64,000 bases of DNA from Desulfomicrobium sp. UBA5193 (GTDB lineage Bacteria > Desulfobacterota > Desulfovibrionia > Desulfovibrionales > Desulfomicrobiaceae): contig DHWB01000003.1 of NCBI GenBank assembly GCA_002412965.1, positions 176,504 through 240,503 on the forward strand, written 5' to 3'. Positions 8,242-17,225 of the stretch are shown here, one piece after another. Below the pieces are notes generated by a model that did not search any database, had not been told where the DNA came from, and saw nothing but the letters and a program-made list of their open reading frames with translations. Every line of letters starts with the position of its first letter. Position 1 is the first letter of the stretch. A program made the position numbers and the translations under genes.

Positions 8242-9597
8242 GAGGCATTGAAACACAAGGCCGCAAGCTGCTGGGAGCGTTATGCCTCCAGCGAGGAGCG
8301 GGCCGGGATGGACACACTTGCCGCTGAATTTTTGAGGTTTTTGACACAGTGCAAGACCGAGCGCGAAACCATCGCCTGGGTGGTGGAGCAGGCCGGGGCC
8401 TGCGGATTTTCAGACGATTTGCGTCAGGATCTGGTCATGCTACCCTTTCGCTCCAAGGCGGTACTGCTGGCCCGGCGCGGAACAAAGCCTCTGGCGGAGG
8501 GCCTGCGCCTGATAACGGCCCATGCCGACACCCCGCACCTGGATCTGAAGCAGCATCCGTTGCATGAGGAATGTCAGGTCGCGCTGATGAAGACCCACTA
8601 TTACGGCGGCCTCAAGAAATACCAGTGGCTGGCCCGGCCCCTGGCCCTGCACGGCACCATCGTCGATATGGACGGGCGGGTCATCCCGGTCTGCATCGGC
8701 GAGGACGAGGACGATCCCGTTTTCACGGTCCTCGATCTGCTGCCGCATCTGGCCCGCAAGCAGCGCGAGGAGACGGTGGAGAAGGCCTTCGTGGCCGAGA
8801 AGCTCAACATCGCCATCGGCCACGAGCCTGCCGTGACCGATGAGGAGGCCAAGGTCCGCCAGCGGGTGCTGGAACTTCTTTTTGAGCGCTACGCCATCCG
8901 CGAGGAAGATCTCTACAGCGCCGAGCTGCAGATCGTGCCCGCAGGCAAGGCCCGTTTCGTGGGCCTGGATCGCGCCCTGCTCGGCGGGTACGGCCAGGAT
9001 GACCGCCTGTGCGTGTTCGCGGCCTTCAAGGCCTTCATGGCCGCGCCAAGAAGCGATCACACCCAGATTCTGCTCCTGTGGGACAAGGAGGAGATCGGGT
9101 CCGACGGTGCCACGGGCGCCAAGTCCCGTTTCATGGAGTACGCTCTGGCCGACATTCTGGAGTCCTGGGAACCTGCCACCCGGCTGCGGCACGTCCTGGG
9201 CCGGACCAAGGCCGTGTCCGCCGATGTACATTGCCCCATGGACCCCGATTATCAGGACGTGCACGACAAATACAACGCCTCCCTGCTGGGCTTTGGCCCT
9301 GTCTTTTCCAAGTTCACCGGCCATGGCGGCAAGTACGGGGCCAGCGAGGCCGACTGTGAATACGTGGCCTGGTTCCGCGCGCTGCTGGCGGCCGAGAACA
9401 TCCCCTGGCAGATGGCCGAGATGGGCAAGGTGGACGAGGGCGGAGGCGGCACGGTGGCCAAGGAACTGGCGGTCTACGGCATGGAGATCATCGATTTCGG
9501 CCCCGGAGTCCTGTCCATGCACAGCCCTTTCGAGATCAGTTCCAAGGCCGACCTCCTGGCCACGGTGCAGGCCTACAACGCGTTCTATCGCAGCTAG
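8236..9597 (+). CDS. M18 family aminopeptidase
   Basis: Cytosolic dinuclear zinc aminopeptidase that removes N-terminal, often acidic, residues. The ligand motifs of M18 are present: TAHADTPHLDLKQHP, WDKEEIGSDGATGA, ADVHCPMDPD, and GHGGKYGASEAD. From the second of two duplicated starts it has 453 residues, the normal length; from the first (8218) it gains six residues. The duplicated ribosome-site/start segment makes either usable. It stands alone between a terminator and a long inverted repeat. Confidence 0.92.
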   Translation: MDEALKHKAASCWERYASSEERAGMDTLAAEFLRFLTQCKTERETIAWVVEQAGACGFSDDLRQDLVMLPFRSKAVLLARRGTKPLAEGLRLITAHADTPHLDLKQHPLHEECQVALMKTHYYGGLKKYQWLARPLALHGTIVDMDGRVIPVCIGEDEDDPVFTVLDLLPHLARKQREETVEKAFVAEKLNIAIGHEPAVTDEEAKVRQRVLELLFERYAIREEDLYSAELQIVPAGKARFVGLDRALLGGYGQDDRLCVFAAFKAFMAAPRSDHTQILLLWDKEEIGSDGATGAKSRFMEYALADILESWEPATRLRHVLGRTKAVSADVHCPMDPDYQDVHDKYNASLLGFGPVFSKFTGHGGKYGASEADCEYVAWFRALLAAENIPWQMAEMGKVDEGGGGTVAKELAVYGMEIIDFGPGVLSMHSPFEISSKADLLATVQAYNAFYRS

Positions 9598-9721
9598 CAG
9601 GCCGCCCCAAAATGGCAATCTGCTGCGTCAGCGAAAAAATCCAGACCGCTTATGTATGCCTATGACCGCGCGTCCTGGATTTTTTCGCTTCCTTGCATCT
9701 CACCATTTTTGAACGGCCTGC
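9597..9721. repeat. Long imperfect inverted repeat (REP/MITE-like)
   Basis: Arms 9597-9644 and 9675-9721 are inverted copies. The inner 14 bp (GCGAAAAAATCCAG / CTGGATTTTTTCGC) and the outer GCAGGCCG / CGGCCTGC ends match exactly, and AAAATGG / CCATTTT match in between. The spacer is 30 nt. It begins on the last base of the aminopeptidase stop codon and ends 38 nt before selB. It looks like a dispersed repeat element that may also end transcription. No second copy was noticed in this window. Confidence 0.75.
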
Positions 9722-9759
9722 GGATTTTGAATTTTTCAACAGTCAGCTAGGAGTTACGC

Positions 9760-11664
9760 ATGCCTGTCATCATGGGTACGGCGGGTCACATCGACCACGG
9801 CAAGACGAGCCTCATCAAGGCGCTGACCGGCATCAACTGCGACCGGCTGGCCGAGGAGCAGAAGCGCGGCATCACCATCGAGCTGGGTTTCGCCTACCTG
9901 GACCTGACCGCCCAGATCCGGCTCGGCATCATCGACGTCCCGGGTCATGAGCGCTTCGTGAAGAACATGGTCGCCGGGGCCGCCGGCATAGACTTCGTGC
10001 TGTTGGTGGTCGCGGCCGACGAGGGCATCATGCCCCAGACCCGCGAACATCTGGAAATCTGCTCGCTGCTGGGCATCCGGGCCGGGCTGGTGGCCCTGAC
10101 CAAGACGGACATGGTCGAAGAGGAGTGGCTTGAGCTGGTGCGCGAGGAAGTGCAGACGTATCTGGCCGGATCGTTTCTGGAGGGTGCGCCCATTGTCCCG
10201 GTATCGGCCCATACAGGGGCAGGTCTGGACGAGTTGAAAAGCCACATCACCGAACTGTCTTCGAGCTTCGCTCCGGACCGGCGTTCGGACCTGTTCCGCC
10301 TGCCCGTGGACCGCGTCTTCACCATGAAGGGCCACGGCACGGTCGTCACGGGTACGTCCATTTCCGGGGCTCTGCGCCTTGGCGAGGAGATCGAGATTGT
10401 CCCGGCCGGGCACCGCTCCAAGGTGCGCGGCCTGCAGGTGCATGGCACCGCTGCGGAAACGGCCCACGCCGGCGAGCGTACCGCCGTCAACCTCTATGGC
10501 CTGGAGGTGGCGGAGCTTGAACGCGGCGAGGTGCTGGCCCATCCCCAGACACTTTTCCCATCCATGGTCTGGGACGTGGAGATGACCTGCCTGTCGTCGT
10601 CGCCCAACCCCTTGAAGCACCGCACGGAAGTCCATTTTCATCATGGTTCGCGCGAAATCCTGGCCAAGCTCTTCTTTCTCGACCGCGACAAGCTCGAACC
10701 GGGTGAAACGGCGGTCTGCCAGGTCCGCTTTCCCCGGCCCCTGCCCGGCGTGTTCGGAGACCGCTGCATCGTGCGCTCCTTTTCGCCCCTGCAGACCGTG
10801 GCCGGCGGACGGATCATCAACCCGCTCGGCCGCAAGGTCCGCCGTCATTCCAAGGACATGGAGACCCTGAACACTCTGGGTTCCATTTCAGGCGAGGGGC
10901 TCCTGTTGGCTCAGCTTCGGCTGGCCGGGCGCGGCGGCCTGACCGTGGCCGAGCTGCGCATCATGACGGACATGGAATCCAAGCTGCTGGATAAGACCCT
11001 GCAGATCCTGGGCGGCAAGCAATTGGCCTTCCAGTTCGACCGCGACGACAAGCGTTTCGTGGGCGCGGATGTGCTCGACGGTCTGGCCGGGGAATGCCTG
11101 GAATATCTGGGTGACTATCATCGCCGCGAACCCATGCGCCAGGGCCTGTCGCGGGCCGAGCTGATCTCGGGGTTCGGGCGGGGCATGCATCCCAAGCTGG
11201 TTCATTTTCTGGTCGAACGGCTGGTCAAATCCGGCCAGGTGCTGCTCGAAGCCGATATCCTGCGCCTGCCCGGACACGTGGTCTCCCTGGCCTCGGATCA
11301 GTCGGGCCTGCGCACGCTGATGGAGACGACCTATGCGCAGGGGGGCTTCATGCCTCCCACCACCAAGGCGTTTCTGGAGGAGAACGGGCTGGCCGCCAAA
11401 GACGTGGCACAGATGTATCGGCTGCTCATGGAAGAGGGCGTGCTCATCAAGGTCAGCGAGGAGTTCTACTACGCCAGGACGGCCATGGACGAGATTATCG
11501 CCCGTGTCCGGGGCTTCTTCGAATCCAATCAGGAGATGGGTCCCCAGGATTTCCGCGACCTGACGGAGCTGACCCGCAAATTCGCCATCCCGGTGCTCGA
11601 ATATCTGGACAAGGAAAAGATCACCATGCGGATTGGGGACAAGAGGCAGATTCGGAAGAGGTAA
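9760..11664 (+). CDS. selB: Selenocysteine-specific translation elongation factor SelB
   Basis: GTPase that brings selenocysteyl-tRNA to UGA codons followed by a SECIS hairpin. 634 residues. The N-terminal EF-Tu-like G domain has G1 GTAGHIDHGKTS, G3 DVPGHE and G4 TKTD; domains II and III follow. The C-terminal ~250 residues form the winged-helix repeats that bind SECIS RNA. Start ATG 9760 has TAGGAG upstream. selA, selC and selD are not in the window, so the system must be completed elsewhere. It implies the organism makes selenoproteins, such as formate dehydrogenases or hydrogenases in this group. Confidence 0.96.
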   Translation: MPVIMGTAGHIDHGKTSLIKALTGINCDRLAEEQKRGITIELGFAYLDLTAQIRLGIIDVPGHERFVKNMVAGAAGIDFVLLVVAADEGIMPQTREHLEICSLLGIRAGLVALTKTDMVEEEWLELVREEVQTYLAGSFLEGAPIVPVSAHTGAGLDELKSHITELSSSFAPDRRSDLFRLPVDRVFTMKGHGTVVTGTSISGALRLGEEIEIVPAGHRSKVRGLQVHGTAAETAHAGERTAVNLYGLEVAELERGEVLAHPQTLFPSMVWDVEMTCLSSSPNPLKHRTEVHFHHGSREILAKLFFLDRDKLEPGETAVCQVRFPRPLPGVFGDRCIVRSFSPLQTVAGGRIINPLGRKVRRHSKDMETLNTLGSISGEGLLLAQLRLAGRGGLTVAELRIMTDMESKLLDKTLQILGGKQLAFQFDRDDKRFVGADVLDGLAGECLEYLGDYHRREPMRQGLSRAELISGFGRGMHPKLVHFLVERLVKSGQVLLEADILRLPGHVVSLASDQSGLRTLMETTYAQGGFMPPTTKAFLEENGLAAKDVAQMYRLLMEEGVLIKVSEEFYYARTAMDEIIARVRGFFESNQEMGPQDFRDLTELTRKFAIPVLEYLDKEKITMRIGDKRQIRKR

Positions 11665-11691
11665 GCGTCTGTTCGTCGGGCGTTCTTGATG

Positions 11692-11738
11692 AAGGCACGA
11701 ATTTTCGCGGCAGCGGGAATTCGTGCCTTTTGTTTTTT
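11692..11738 (+). terminator. Rho-independent terminator of selB
   Basis: Perfect 12-bp stem AAGGCACGAATT / AATTCGTGCCTT with a 14-nt loop, followed by TTGTTTTTT. Confidence 0.92.
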
Positions 11739-11762
11739 ATCGAGGGATCGTGTCAGGACGCC

Positions 11763-11938
11763 GCGTTCCGTCGCGGGCCGGGCAAGGGCTGCCGGAACTC
11801 CCTCGCGGGCCTCGTAATGCTTTCCGGCCTTGTGTTTTGGGCAGGGGACAGCGCGTTGTCCGTCAGACGGCCAGGAAGCAAACGATGCCTGGCTCGGTCA
11901 AACAGCCGACAGCCCTTGCCCGGCCCGCGACGGAACGC
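11763..11938. repeat. 29-bp perfect inverted repeat enclosing three small hairpins
   Basis: Outer arms 11763-11791 and 11910-11938 are exact reverse complements (they start GCGTTCCGTCGCGG). The 118-nt interior has three more stems: CCGGAA (11792-11797) with TTCCGG (11822-11827), GGACA (11846-11850) with TGTCC (11857-11861), and GCCAGG (11870-11875) with CCTGGC (11888-11893). It lies between the convergent ends of selB and hrpB and encodes no credible protein. It could be a MITE-like element, a structured RNA or a double-sided transcription block. Confidence 0.8.
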
Positions 11939-12036
11939 TTGAGCCGGGGTGGAGGGGTGTGGAGGGAGAAATAAATGATAGGGGGTGCAGGGTATGAGTC
12001 CCCGTGGGACGTGTCCCGCCCGCCGGAGGCATTTCT

Positions 12037-14517
12037 TCATCTTGGCGTCATGGCCTTTTTGGTCTTGGCTGTAGGCATGGCTGTGGCTGGGTCTTCGGGC
12101 CAGGGGTGTTTGGGGTAGCGGCCTCGCATTTCGGCGCGCACGAGGGGGTAGGCGTTTTTCCAGAACGAGGGCAGGTCGCGGGTGACTTGCAGCGGGCGTC
12201 CGGCCGGGGAGAGCAGGTGCAGGACCAGGGCGTAGCGGCCGTCTGCGAGGGTTGGAGTGGTGGCGCAGCCGAACATTTCCTGCAATTTGACCGGGAGGGC
12301 GGGGCCGGATTCGGGGCTGTAGTCGATCCTGCGATTCGCTCCTGTCGGCACGGTCATGAATTCCGGGGCTTGGCGGTCCAGTTCCCGCAATTTGTCCCAT
12401 CCAACCATTGTCTTGAGCGCTTGCAGCAATTCGATTTTATTCAGGTCTGCGCTTGAGCGCGTGCCGGTTGCGAAAGGACCGAGCCATTCATTGATGCTTT
12501 CGAGCAATGCCTGGTCAGACATGTCGGGCCAGGTCTCCTGATCCAGGCTGCGCAGGAACCGAATCCGGTTCCGAAGGTTTTTGCATTCCTCGCTCCAGTT
12601 CAGGCGCGAGAGGTCTTTTTGTCCTTGCAACAGCGCCCTGGTCACGGTTTCCGGATCGGCGGCCAAATTTTCTTCCCTTACGCAGAGCGTATCAAGCATG
12701 ATCTTGCGCAAACTGACGACCCGGTCTTTGAGCGGGTCGAGGCGCACTTCGTCCTCTTTTCGGAACTGCTGCCTGAAGTGGGTCTGCAGTTCTCCCCACG
12801 AAAGCGGGGCTGACTGCCAGATTTTGGCTCCAGTCGCGTCTCCGTCCAGATCGGCGATGGCCAGGAATTCGTGCCTTGCCAGGGTGCTCGGTCCGGGCCA
12901 CACGGCCTTGCGCCCGCTGGTCAGGCGATAGGTCCCGTCTTCCTGGCGACGGGCGATGCGGTCCGGGTAGGCCAGGGCGGTGAGGATTCCGGCTGCCTCG
13001 GGGTCGGGCTGCTCCAGATTGATCGAGGCGAGCCGTGCGATCTGCTCCATGCTGGCGCGCAGGGTGTCTTTGCGTGAAAGGGCATTGGGATGGGTGCGCA
13101 GCGTATCGCGCAGATCCGATGAGCCGCGCATGCTCCGGCCTGGTTCGCCGAGGATGGCGGCCAGGGCGGCGGCGGTGGGGCCGAGCCCGTGTTTTCTGGC
13201 GGTCAGCACCATGTGCCCCAGGCGTGGATGCAGTGGCAGGAGCGCCATTTCCCGTCCATGCTGGGTGATGCGGCCCTGGTCGTCCAGGGCTTCCAGGCTT
13301 TGCAGCAGGCGCAGGGCGCTCCTGTAATGGCCCGGCGGGGGCGGCGTGAGCCAGGACAGCGTGCCGGGGTCGGTCGTGCCCCACAGGGCCAGATCCAGCA
13401 CCAGCGGAGCAAGATCCGCTTCCAGCATCTCCGGGGCGGGGTAGGGTTTGCGGCTGACCTCATCGGCCTGGTCCCAGATCCGAAAACAGATGCCGGGTTC
13501 CGTGCGCCCGGCCCTGCCCCGGCGCTGGGTCACGGTGGCCAGGGCGGCCGGCTCCGTGACCAGCACGGTCATGGAGCTCTTGGGGTCGAAGCGCGGTAGC
13601 CTTGACAGGCCGCTGTCGATGACGATGCGCACGCCTTCGATGGTCAGGGATGTCTCGGCGATGGCCGTGGCCAGGACGATCTTGCGTGTACCGGGAGCGG
13701 GCGGGGCGATGGCCTTGTCCTGCTCAGTCGCGGTCAGGGCGCCGAGCAGAGGGTGGATTTCGACTCCGTCTCCGGGATTTTCGAGCAGTTCCGCCGTGCG
13801 CCGGATTTCGCGGGCTCCGGGGAGAAAGGCCAGGATGCTGCCCCGCTCCGTGGCCAGGGCGTGGCGGATGGCGCGGGCCATGCGTTCTTCCAGGAAGCGT
13901 CCGGACAAGCGCAGATAGAGGGTTTCCACTTCATGCGGTTGGCCGGGGCATTCAATGATCCGGCACGGGGCGATCAGGTCGGCCACGGCTCTGACATCCA
14001 GCGTGGCGGACATGACCACCATGCGCAGGTCCGGGCGCAGCGCGGCGCGGACCTCAAGGCACAGGGCCAGACCCAGGTCGGCCTGCAGGCTGCGCTCGTG
14101 GTATTCGTCGAAAATGACGCAGCCGTATCCCGAGAGCTCCGGATCGTGCTGCAGCATGCGGGTCAGGATGCCCTCGGTCACGACCTCGATCCGCGTGGCG
14201 GAAGACACCCGGATGTCAAGGCGGGTGCGGTATCCAACGCGCTCCCCGACCTTTTCTCCGAGCAGGTTCGCCATGTGACGAGCTGCGGCGCGGGCGGCAA
14301 GCCGCCTGGGTTCGAGCATGAGAATCTTGTTTTTGCCCAGCCAGGCAGAGGCAAGCAGCGCCAGGGGGATGCGCGTGGTCTTGCCGCTGCCTGGCGGGGC
14401 ATGGACCAGACACGCGGTCCCCGTGGCCAGGGTGTCCGCAAGCTCAGGCAGGGCGGCATCAATGGGGAGCGGCGTTAAAGCGGGCATGGAGGCCGGATCG
14501 CGCCGGGATGAGGACAT
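12037..14517 (-). CDS. hrpB: ATP-dependent RNA helicase HrpB
   Basis: DEAH-box helicase of 826 residues, the usual HrpB length. Visible motifs are Walker A (APPGSGKTT, near residue 43), the DEYHERS Walker B region, SAT motif III, and the QRRGRAGR motif VI. An HA2-type helical domain and the HrpB C-terminal domain follow. It acts in the cytoplasm; bacterial HrpB has no settled role. It starts 3 nt after the pgpA stop, so it is probably the last gene of lpd-maf-pgpA-hrpB. Confidence 0.95.
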   Translation of the reverse strand: MSSSRRDPASMPALTPLPIDAALPELADTLATGTACLVHAPPGSGKTTRIPLALLASAWLGKNKILMLEPRRLAARAAARHMANLLGEKVGERVGYRTRLDIRVSSATRIEVVTEGILTRMLQHDPELSGYGCVIFDEYHERSLQADLGLALCLEVRAALRPDLRMVVMSATLDVRAVADLIAPCRIIECPGQPHEVETLYLRLSGRFLEERMARAIRHALATERGSILAFLPGAREIRRTAELLENPGDGVEIHPLLGALTATEQDKAIAPPAPGTRKIVLATAIAETSLTIEGVRIVIDSGLSRLPRFDPKSSMTVLVTEPAALATVTQRRGRAGRTEPGICFRIWDQADEVSRKPYPAPEMLEADLAPLVLDLALWGTTDPGTLSWLTPPPPGHYRSALRLLQSLEALDDQGRITQHGREMALLPLHPRLGHMVLTARKHGLGPTAAALAAILGEPGRSMRGSSDLRDTLRTHPNALSRKDTLRASMEQIARLASINLEQPDPEAAGILTALAYPDRIARRQEDGTYRLTSGRKAVWPGPSTLARHEFLAIADLDGDATGAKIWQSAPLSWGELQTHFRQQFRKEDEVRLDPLKDRVVSLRKIMLDTLCVREENLAADPETVTRALLQGQKDLSRLNWSEECKNLRNRIRFLRSLDQETWPDMSDQALLESINEWLGPFATGTRSSADLNKIELLQALKTMVGWDKLRELDRQAPEFMTVPTGANRRIDYSPESGPALPVKLQEMFGCATTPTLADGRYALVLHLLSPAGRPLQVTRDLPSFWKNAYPLVRAEMRGRYPKHPWPEDPATAMPTAKTKKAMTPR

Positions 14518-14520
14518 GGG

Positions 14521-15009
14521 CTAGACCAAGGCGCGGCACAGCAGCAGCGCCATCATGGCGTACAGTCCCGCGAGGCCGTCATCGATCATGATCCCCCACC
14601 CGCCGGGCAGCCAGCCCTCGGAGGCCCGGACCGGCCATGGCTTGGCGATGTCGAAGAAGCGGAAGAAAAGAAAGGCCGGGATGATCCAGAGTGTGTCCGA
14701 AGCGGCCAGGGGCAGCAGGGTTATCCACTGCCCCCACAGCTCATCCACGACGACGCAGGATGGATCCTTGCAGCACATGCTCCGTTCGGCTTGGCCTGCG
14801 CACCAGCTGCCAAAGGGGAAGAGCAGCAGTACGACGACAATGCGGCCCCAGAGCGGCAGAGGCAGGAAAAGAAACGGTGCCAGAATGGCCGCGACCAGGG
14901 AACCCCAGGTCCCCGGAGCCGTGCGCATGCATCCTGCCGGGCCAAGGGTGGCCAGGTTCATTCGCAGCGCATCGATCCAGTTTTCAGCGCAGGTTGATTT
15001 ATCGGGCAT
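14521..15009 (-). CDS. pgpA: Phosphatidylglycerophosphatase A
   Basis: Inner-membrane phosphatase that converts phosphatidylglycerol phosphate to phosphatidylglycerol. From the start at 15009 it has 162 residues and several hydrophobic helices. Family motifs include GTWGS near the N-terminus, VDELWGQWI in the middle and MIDDGLAG near the C-terminus, with the acidic metal-binding residues. The start at 15009 has GGAG upstream and overlaps the maf stop by 11 nt; an earlier ATG at 15036 would overlap more. The overlap indicates translational coupling with maf. Confidence 0.92.
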   Translation of the reverse strand: MPDKSTCAENWIDALRMNLATLGPAGCMRTAPGTWGSLVAAILAPFLFLPLPLWGRIVVVLLLFPFGSWCAGQAERSMCCKDPSCVVVDELWGQWITLLPLAASDTLWIIPAFLFFRFFDIAKPWPVRASEGWLPGGWGIMIDDGLAGLYAMMALLLCRALV

Positions 15010-15628
15010 TGGCCACTCCGATGGCTCCGATTTCAAGCAGGAAATTAAGGACGGATCTCAGCGGCAGGCCGACTACGTTGGTGTAGGAGCCCTGCACCTC
15101 GTCCACCAGGAAAGCGCCGATGCCCTGGATGCCGTAGGCCCCGGCCTTGTCCATGGGTTCGCCCGTGTCGATGTAGGCCTGCAGCATTTCGCGGGAATTG
15201 TCCGCCATGTGGACCCGCGTGGTCACGGTGCGGCAAAGAGAAACGCCGTCGCTGTGACGCAGCACGCAAAAGCCGGTCATGACTTCGTGCCAACAGCCAC
15301 AGAGGGATGTGAGCATGACCAGCGCGTCAGCGGCGTCTTTGGGTTTGCCAAGAATGTTCCTGCCTTGGACCACGATGGTGTCGGCGCTGATGATCACCTT
15401 GTCCGGATGTCTGGCCGCGATGTCCTGTCCCTTGATCCGGGCCATGCGTGCCGCGTAGTCCGCCGGGGCTTCGCCCGGCTCCGGGTCGGGCTCTTTCAAG
15501 GCGCTGGGTACGACCTCAAAGCACAGCCCCTGCCCGGCAAGCAAGGCCTGACGCCGGGGCGAGGCCGAGGCCAGGACCAGGGGCAGGTGGGCGCGAAACG
15601 GACCCTGCTGCGACAGGGCCGGGTTCAT
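14999..15628 (-). CDS. Maf family nucleotide pyrophosphatase
   Basis: House-cleaning pyrophosphatase that hydrolyses non-canonical or UTP/dTTP-type nucleotides. 209 residues. The signature LASASPRRQALL lies near residue 20, followed by ISADTIVVQGRNILGKPKD and the C-terminal GAYGIQGIGAFLVDEVQGSY segment. The start at 15628 forms an ATGA overlap with the lpd stop. The open frame extends 61 codons further up, but that part overlaps lpd and has no Maf similarity. Which nucleotide is preferred (YhdE- or YceF-type) is not certain. Confidence 0.93.
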   Translation of the reverse strand: MNPALSQQGPFRAHLPLVLASASPRRQALLAGQGLCFEVVPSALKEPDPEPGEAPADYAARMARIKGQDIAARHPDKVIISADTIVVQGRNILGKPKDAADALVMLTSLCGCWHEVMTGFCVLRHSDGVSLCRTVTTRVHMADNSREMLQAYIDTGEPMDKAGAYGIQGIGAFLVDEVQGSYTNVVGLPLRSVLNFLLEIGAIGVANAR

Positions 15629-16986
15629 TTCTCCTCCTGCGGGGCGATCAGCGCATCGCGCAGAGCCTCGTCCAGGGTGGGGTGGGCGAAGATGTGTTCG
15701 TGCGCTTTTTCCACGGTCCAACGATCGCGCACCATGATCTCGGCCAGGGTAACCAGATGCGATGCCCCGTGTCCGACTGCGGTTACGCCCTGCACCACGC
15801 CGTCCACCCACGCGACCTTGACCAGCCCCTGGGCCTGGCCGTGGGCCTGGGAGATGGGATTGGCGCCGAGGTTGGCACGGGTCACGGTCACGGTCCTGCC
15901 TTGGGCTGCAAGTTCAGCGGCGGTGTGACCGGCGCGCATGACCTCGATGGAACCATAGATGCAGCCCGGAATCGGACCTGGTGCGTAAGGCGCGGCCGTT
16001 TCTCGCAGTGCGTGCAGCACGGCGTAGCGGCCCTGATGTTCGGCCGCGTGGGCCAGCAGGGTGCGGCCGTTGACGTCCCCGATGGCATAGATGTTCGGCG
16101 TTGCCCGCAAAAAGTCGTCGGTGGTGACCCATCCCGCGCCGGTCATGGAAACTCCCGCGTTGCCGAGTCCCAGTCCAGGAGTGTTCGGTTTGCGCCCAAC
16201 CGCGACCAGAGCCTTCTCGACCCGGATTTCCGTGCCGTCCTCCAGCCGGACCAGGACCGATTCACCTTCATTGACGAGCTCGGCCACCCGTTTGCCCGTG
16301 ACGATGTTCCATTTTTTGCGCTTGAGCATCCCGCTTAGGGTCTGCGCGATTTCTTCGTCTTCGGCGGGGGCGATGCGCGGGGCGGCTTCGATGATGTGGA
16401 TCGCCGTCCCCAGACGGTGCCAGAAGTCGGCCATTTCAAGACCGATGGCCCCGGCTCCGATGATCGCCAGGCTGGCGGGCGCTGCGTCAAGATCCAGTAG
16501 ATCCGTGGAGTCGAGAATCCGCTCATGATCGGGTTCAAGTCCCGGAAACCAGTTCGTGGACGATCCCGTGGCGATGATGAGCGTCGTGAAGCTCAAAGTC
16601 TGTTCGGTCTCGCCGCTGATACGCACCGTGTTTTTGCCCAGCAGGGAAGCTTGACCTTGGATCATGGCGACCCCATGTTTATCCAGACAGCAGCCCATGG
16701 CCTTGTGGGTCGCGGCGACAAAGGCGTTTTTGCGTTTCTTGAGCGCGCCCATGTCCATGTGCACGGAGCCGCTGCATAGGCGCAGACGTGACTGGGCGTG
16801 CAATCCCTCAAGGTGGGCGGTGGCTCCGAGGTAGAGTTTGGTGGGGATGCATCCCCAGTTGAGGCAGGTTCCTCCGAGGTGTTCTTTCTCGATGAGGGCG
16901 ACCGTTTTTCCTCTTTGACTGGCGAGCAGAGCTGCGGCATAACCGCCCGGACCCGCTCCTATGACAATGATGTCAAAATGGCTCAT
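15625..16986 (-). CDS. lpdA: Dihydrolipoyl dehydrogenase family flavoprotein
   Basis: FAD/NAD-dependent disulfide oxidoreductase of 453 residues. The FAD-binding GAGPGGYAAA motif is near residue 11, the redox-active disulfide GGTCLNWGCIPTK is at about 39-51, the NAD motif GAGAIGLEM is central, and the C-terminal dimerisation domain has the His-x4-Glu active-site pair (HPTLDE). It would regenerate lipoamide in the glycine cleavage or 2-oxoacid dehydrogenase complexes, but no other subunit lies nearby. It heads the - strand run with maf, pgpA and hrpB. Confidence 0.9.
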   Translation of the reverse strand: MSHFDIIVIGAGPGGYAAALLASQRGKTVALIEKEHLGGTCLNWGCIPTKLYLGATAHLEGLHAQSRLRLCSGSVHMDMGALKKRKNAFVAATHKAMGCCLDKHGVAMIQGQASLLGKNTVRISGETEQTLSFTTLIIATGSSTNWFPGLEPDHERILDSTDLLDLDAAPASLAIIGAGAIGLEMADFWHRLGTAIHIIEAAPRIAPAEDEEIAQTLSGMLKRKKWNIVTGKRVAELVNEGESVLVRLEDGTEIRVEKALVAVGRKPNTPGLGLGNAGVSMTGAGWVTTDDFLRATPNIYAIGDVNGRTLLAHAAEHQGRYAVLHALRETAAPYAPGPIPGCIYGSIEVMRAGHTAAELAAQGRTVTVTRANLGANPISQAHGQAQGLVKVAWVDGVVQGVTAVGHGASHLVTLAEIMVRDRWTVEKAHEHIFAHPTLDEALRDALIAPQEEK

Positions 16987-17225
16987 GGGAATTCTCGTAT
17001 GGGCTTAAATGATGGGCGTGTGAACGAAACACGCGAGTCTAATCGGAAGCAGGTCGGAACTCAACCCTTGGCGCTACCTGTGCGCCTTGGCCAAAATCAA
17101 TGCTGGACAGGAATCCGGCCCATTTATTTGGGAGGTTGGGGCGTTGCGAACATGGAAAATCAAAACATTCAAGCTTGAAAGTCATCTGCTTTGCCGGCGT
17201 CACGGCGGAGTAATACGGAGATACG

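Noticed and set aside
6487..8256. Antisense open frame across the S1-repeat gene (589 codons)
   Set aside because: It mirrors the S1 repeats on the other strand and runs through the rubredoxin gene and its terminator.
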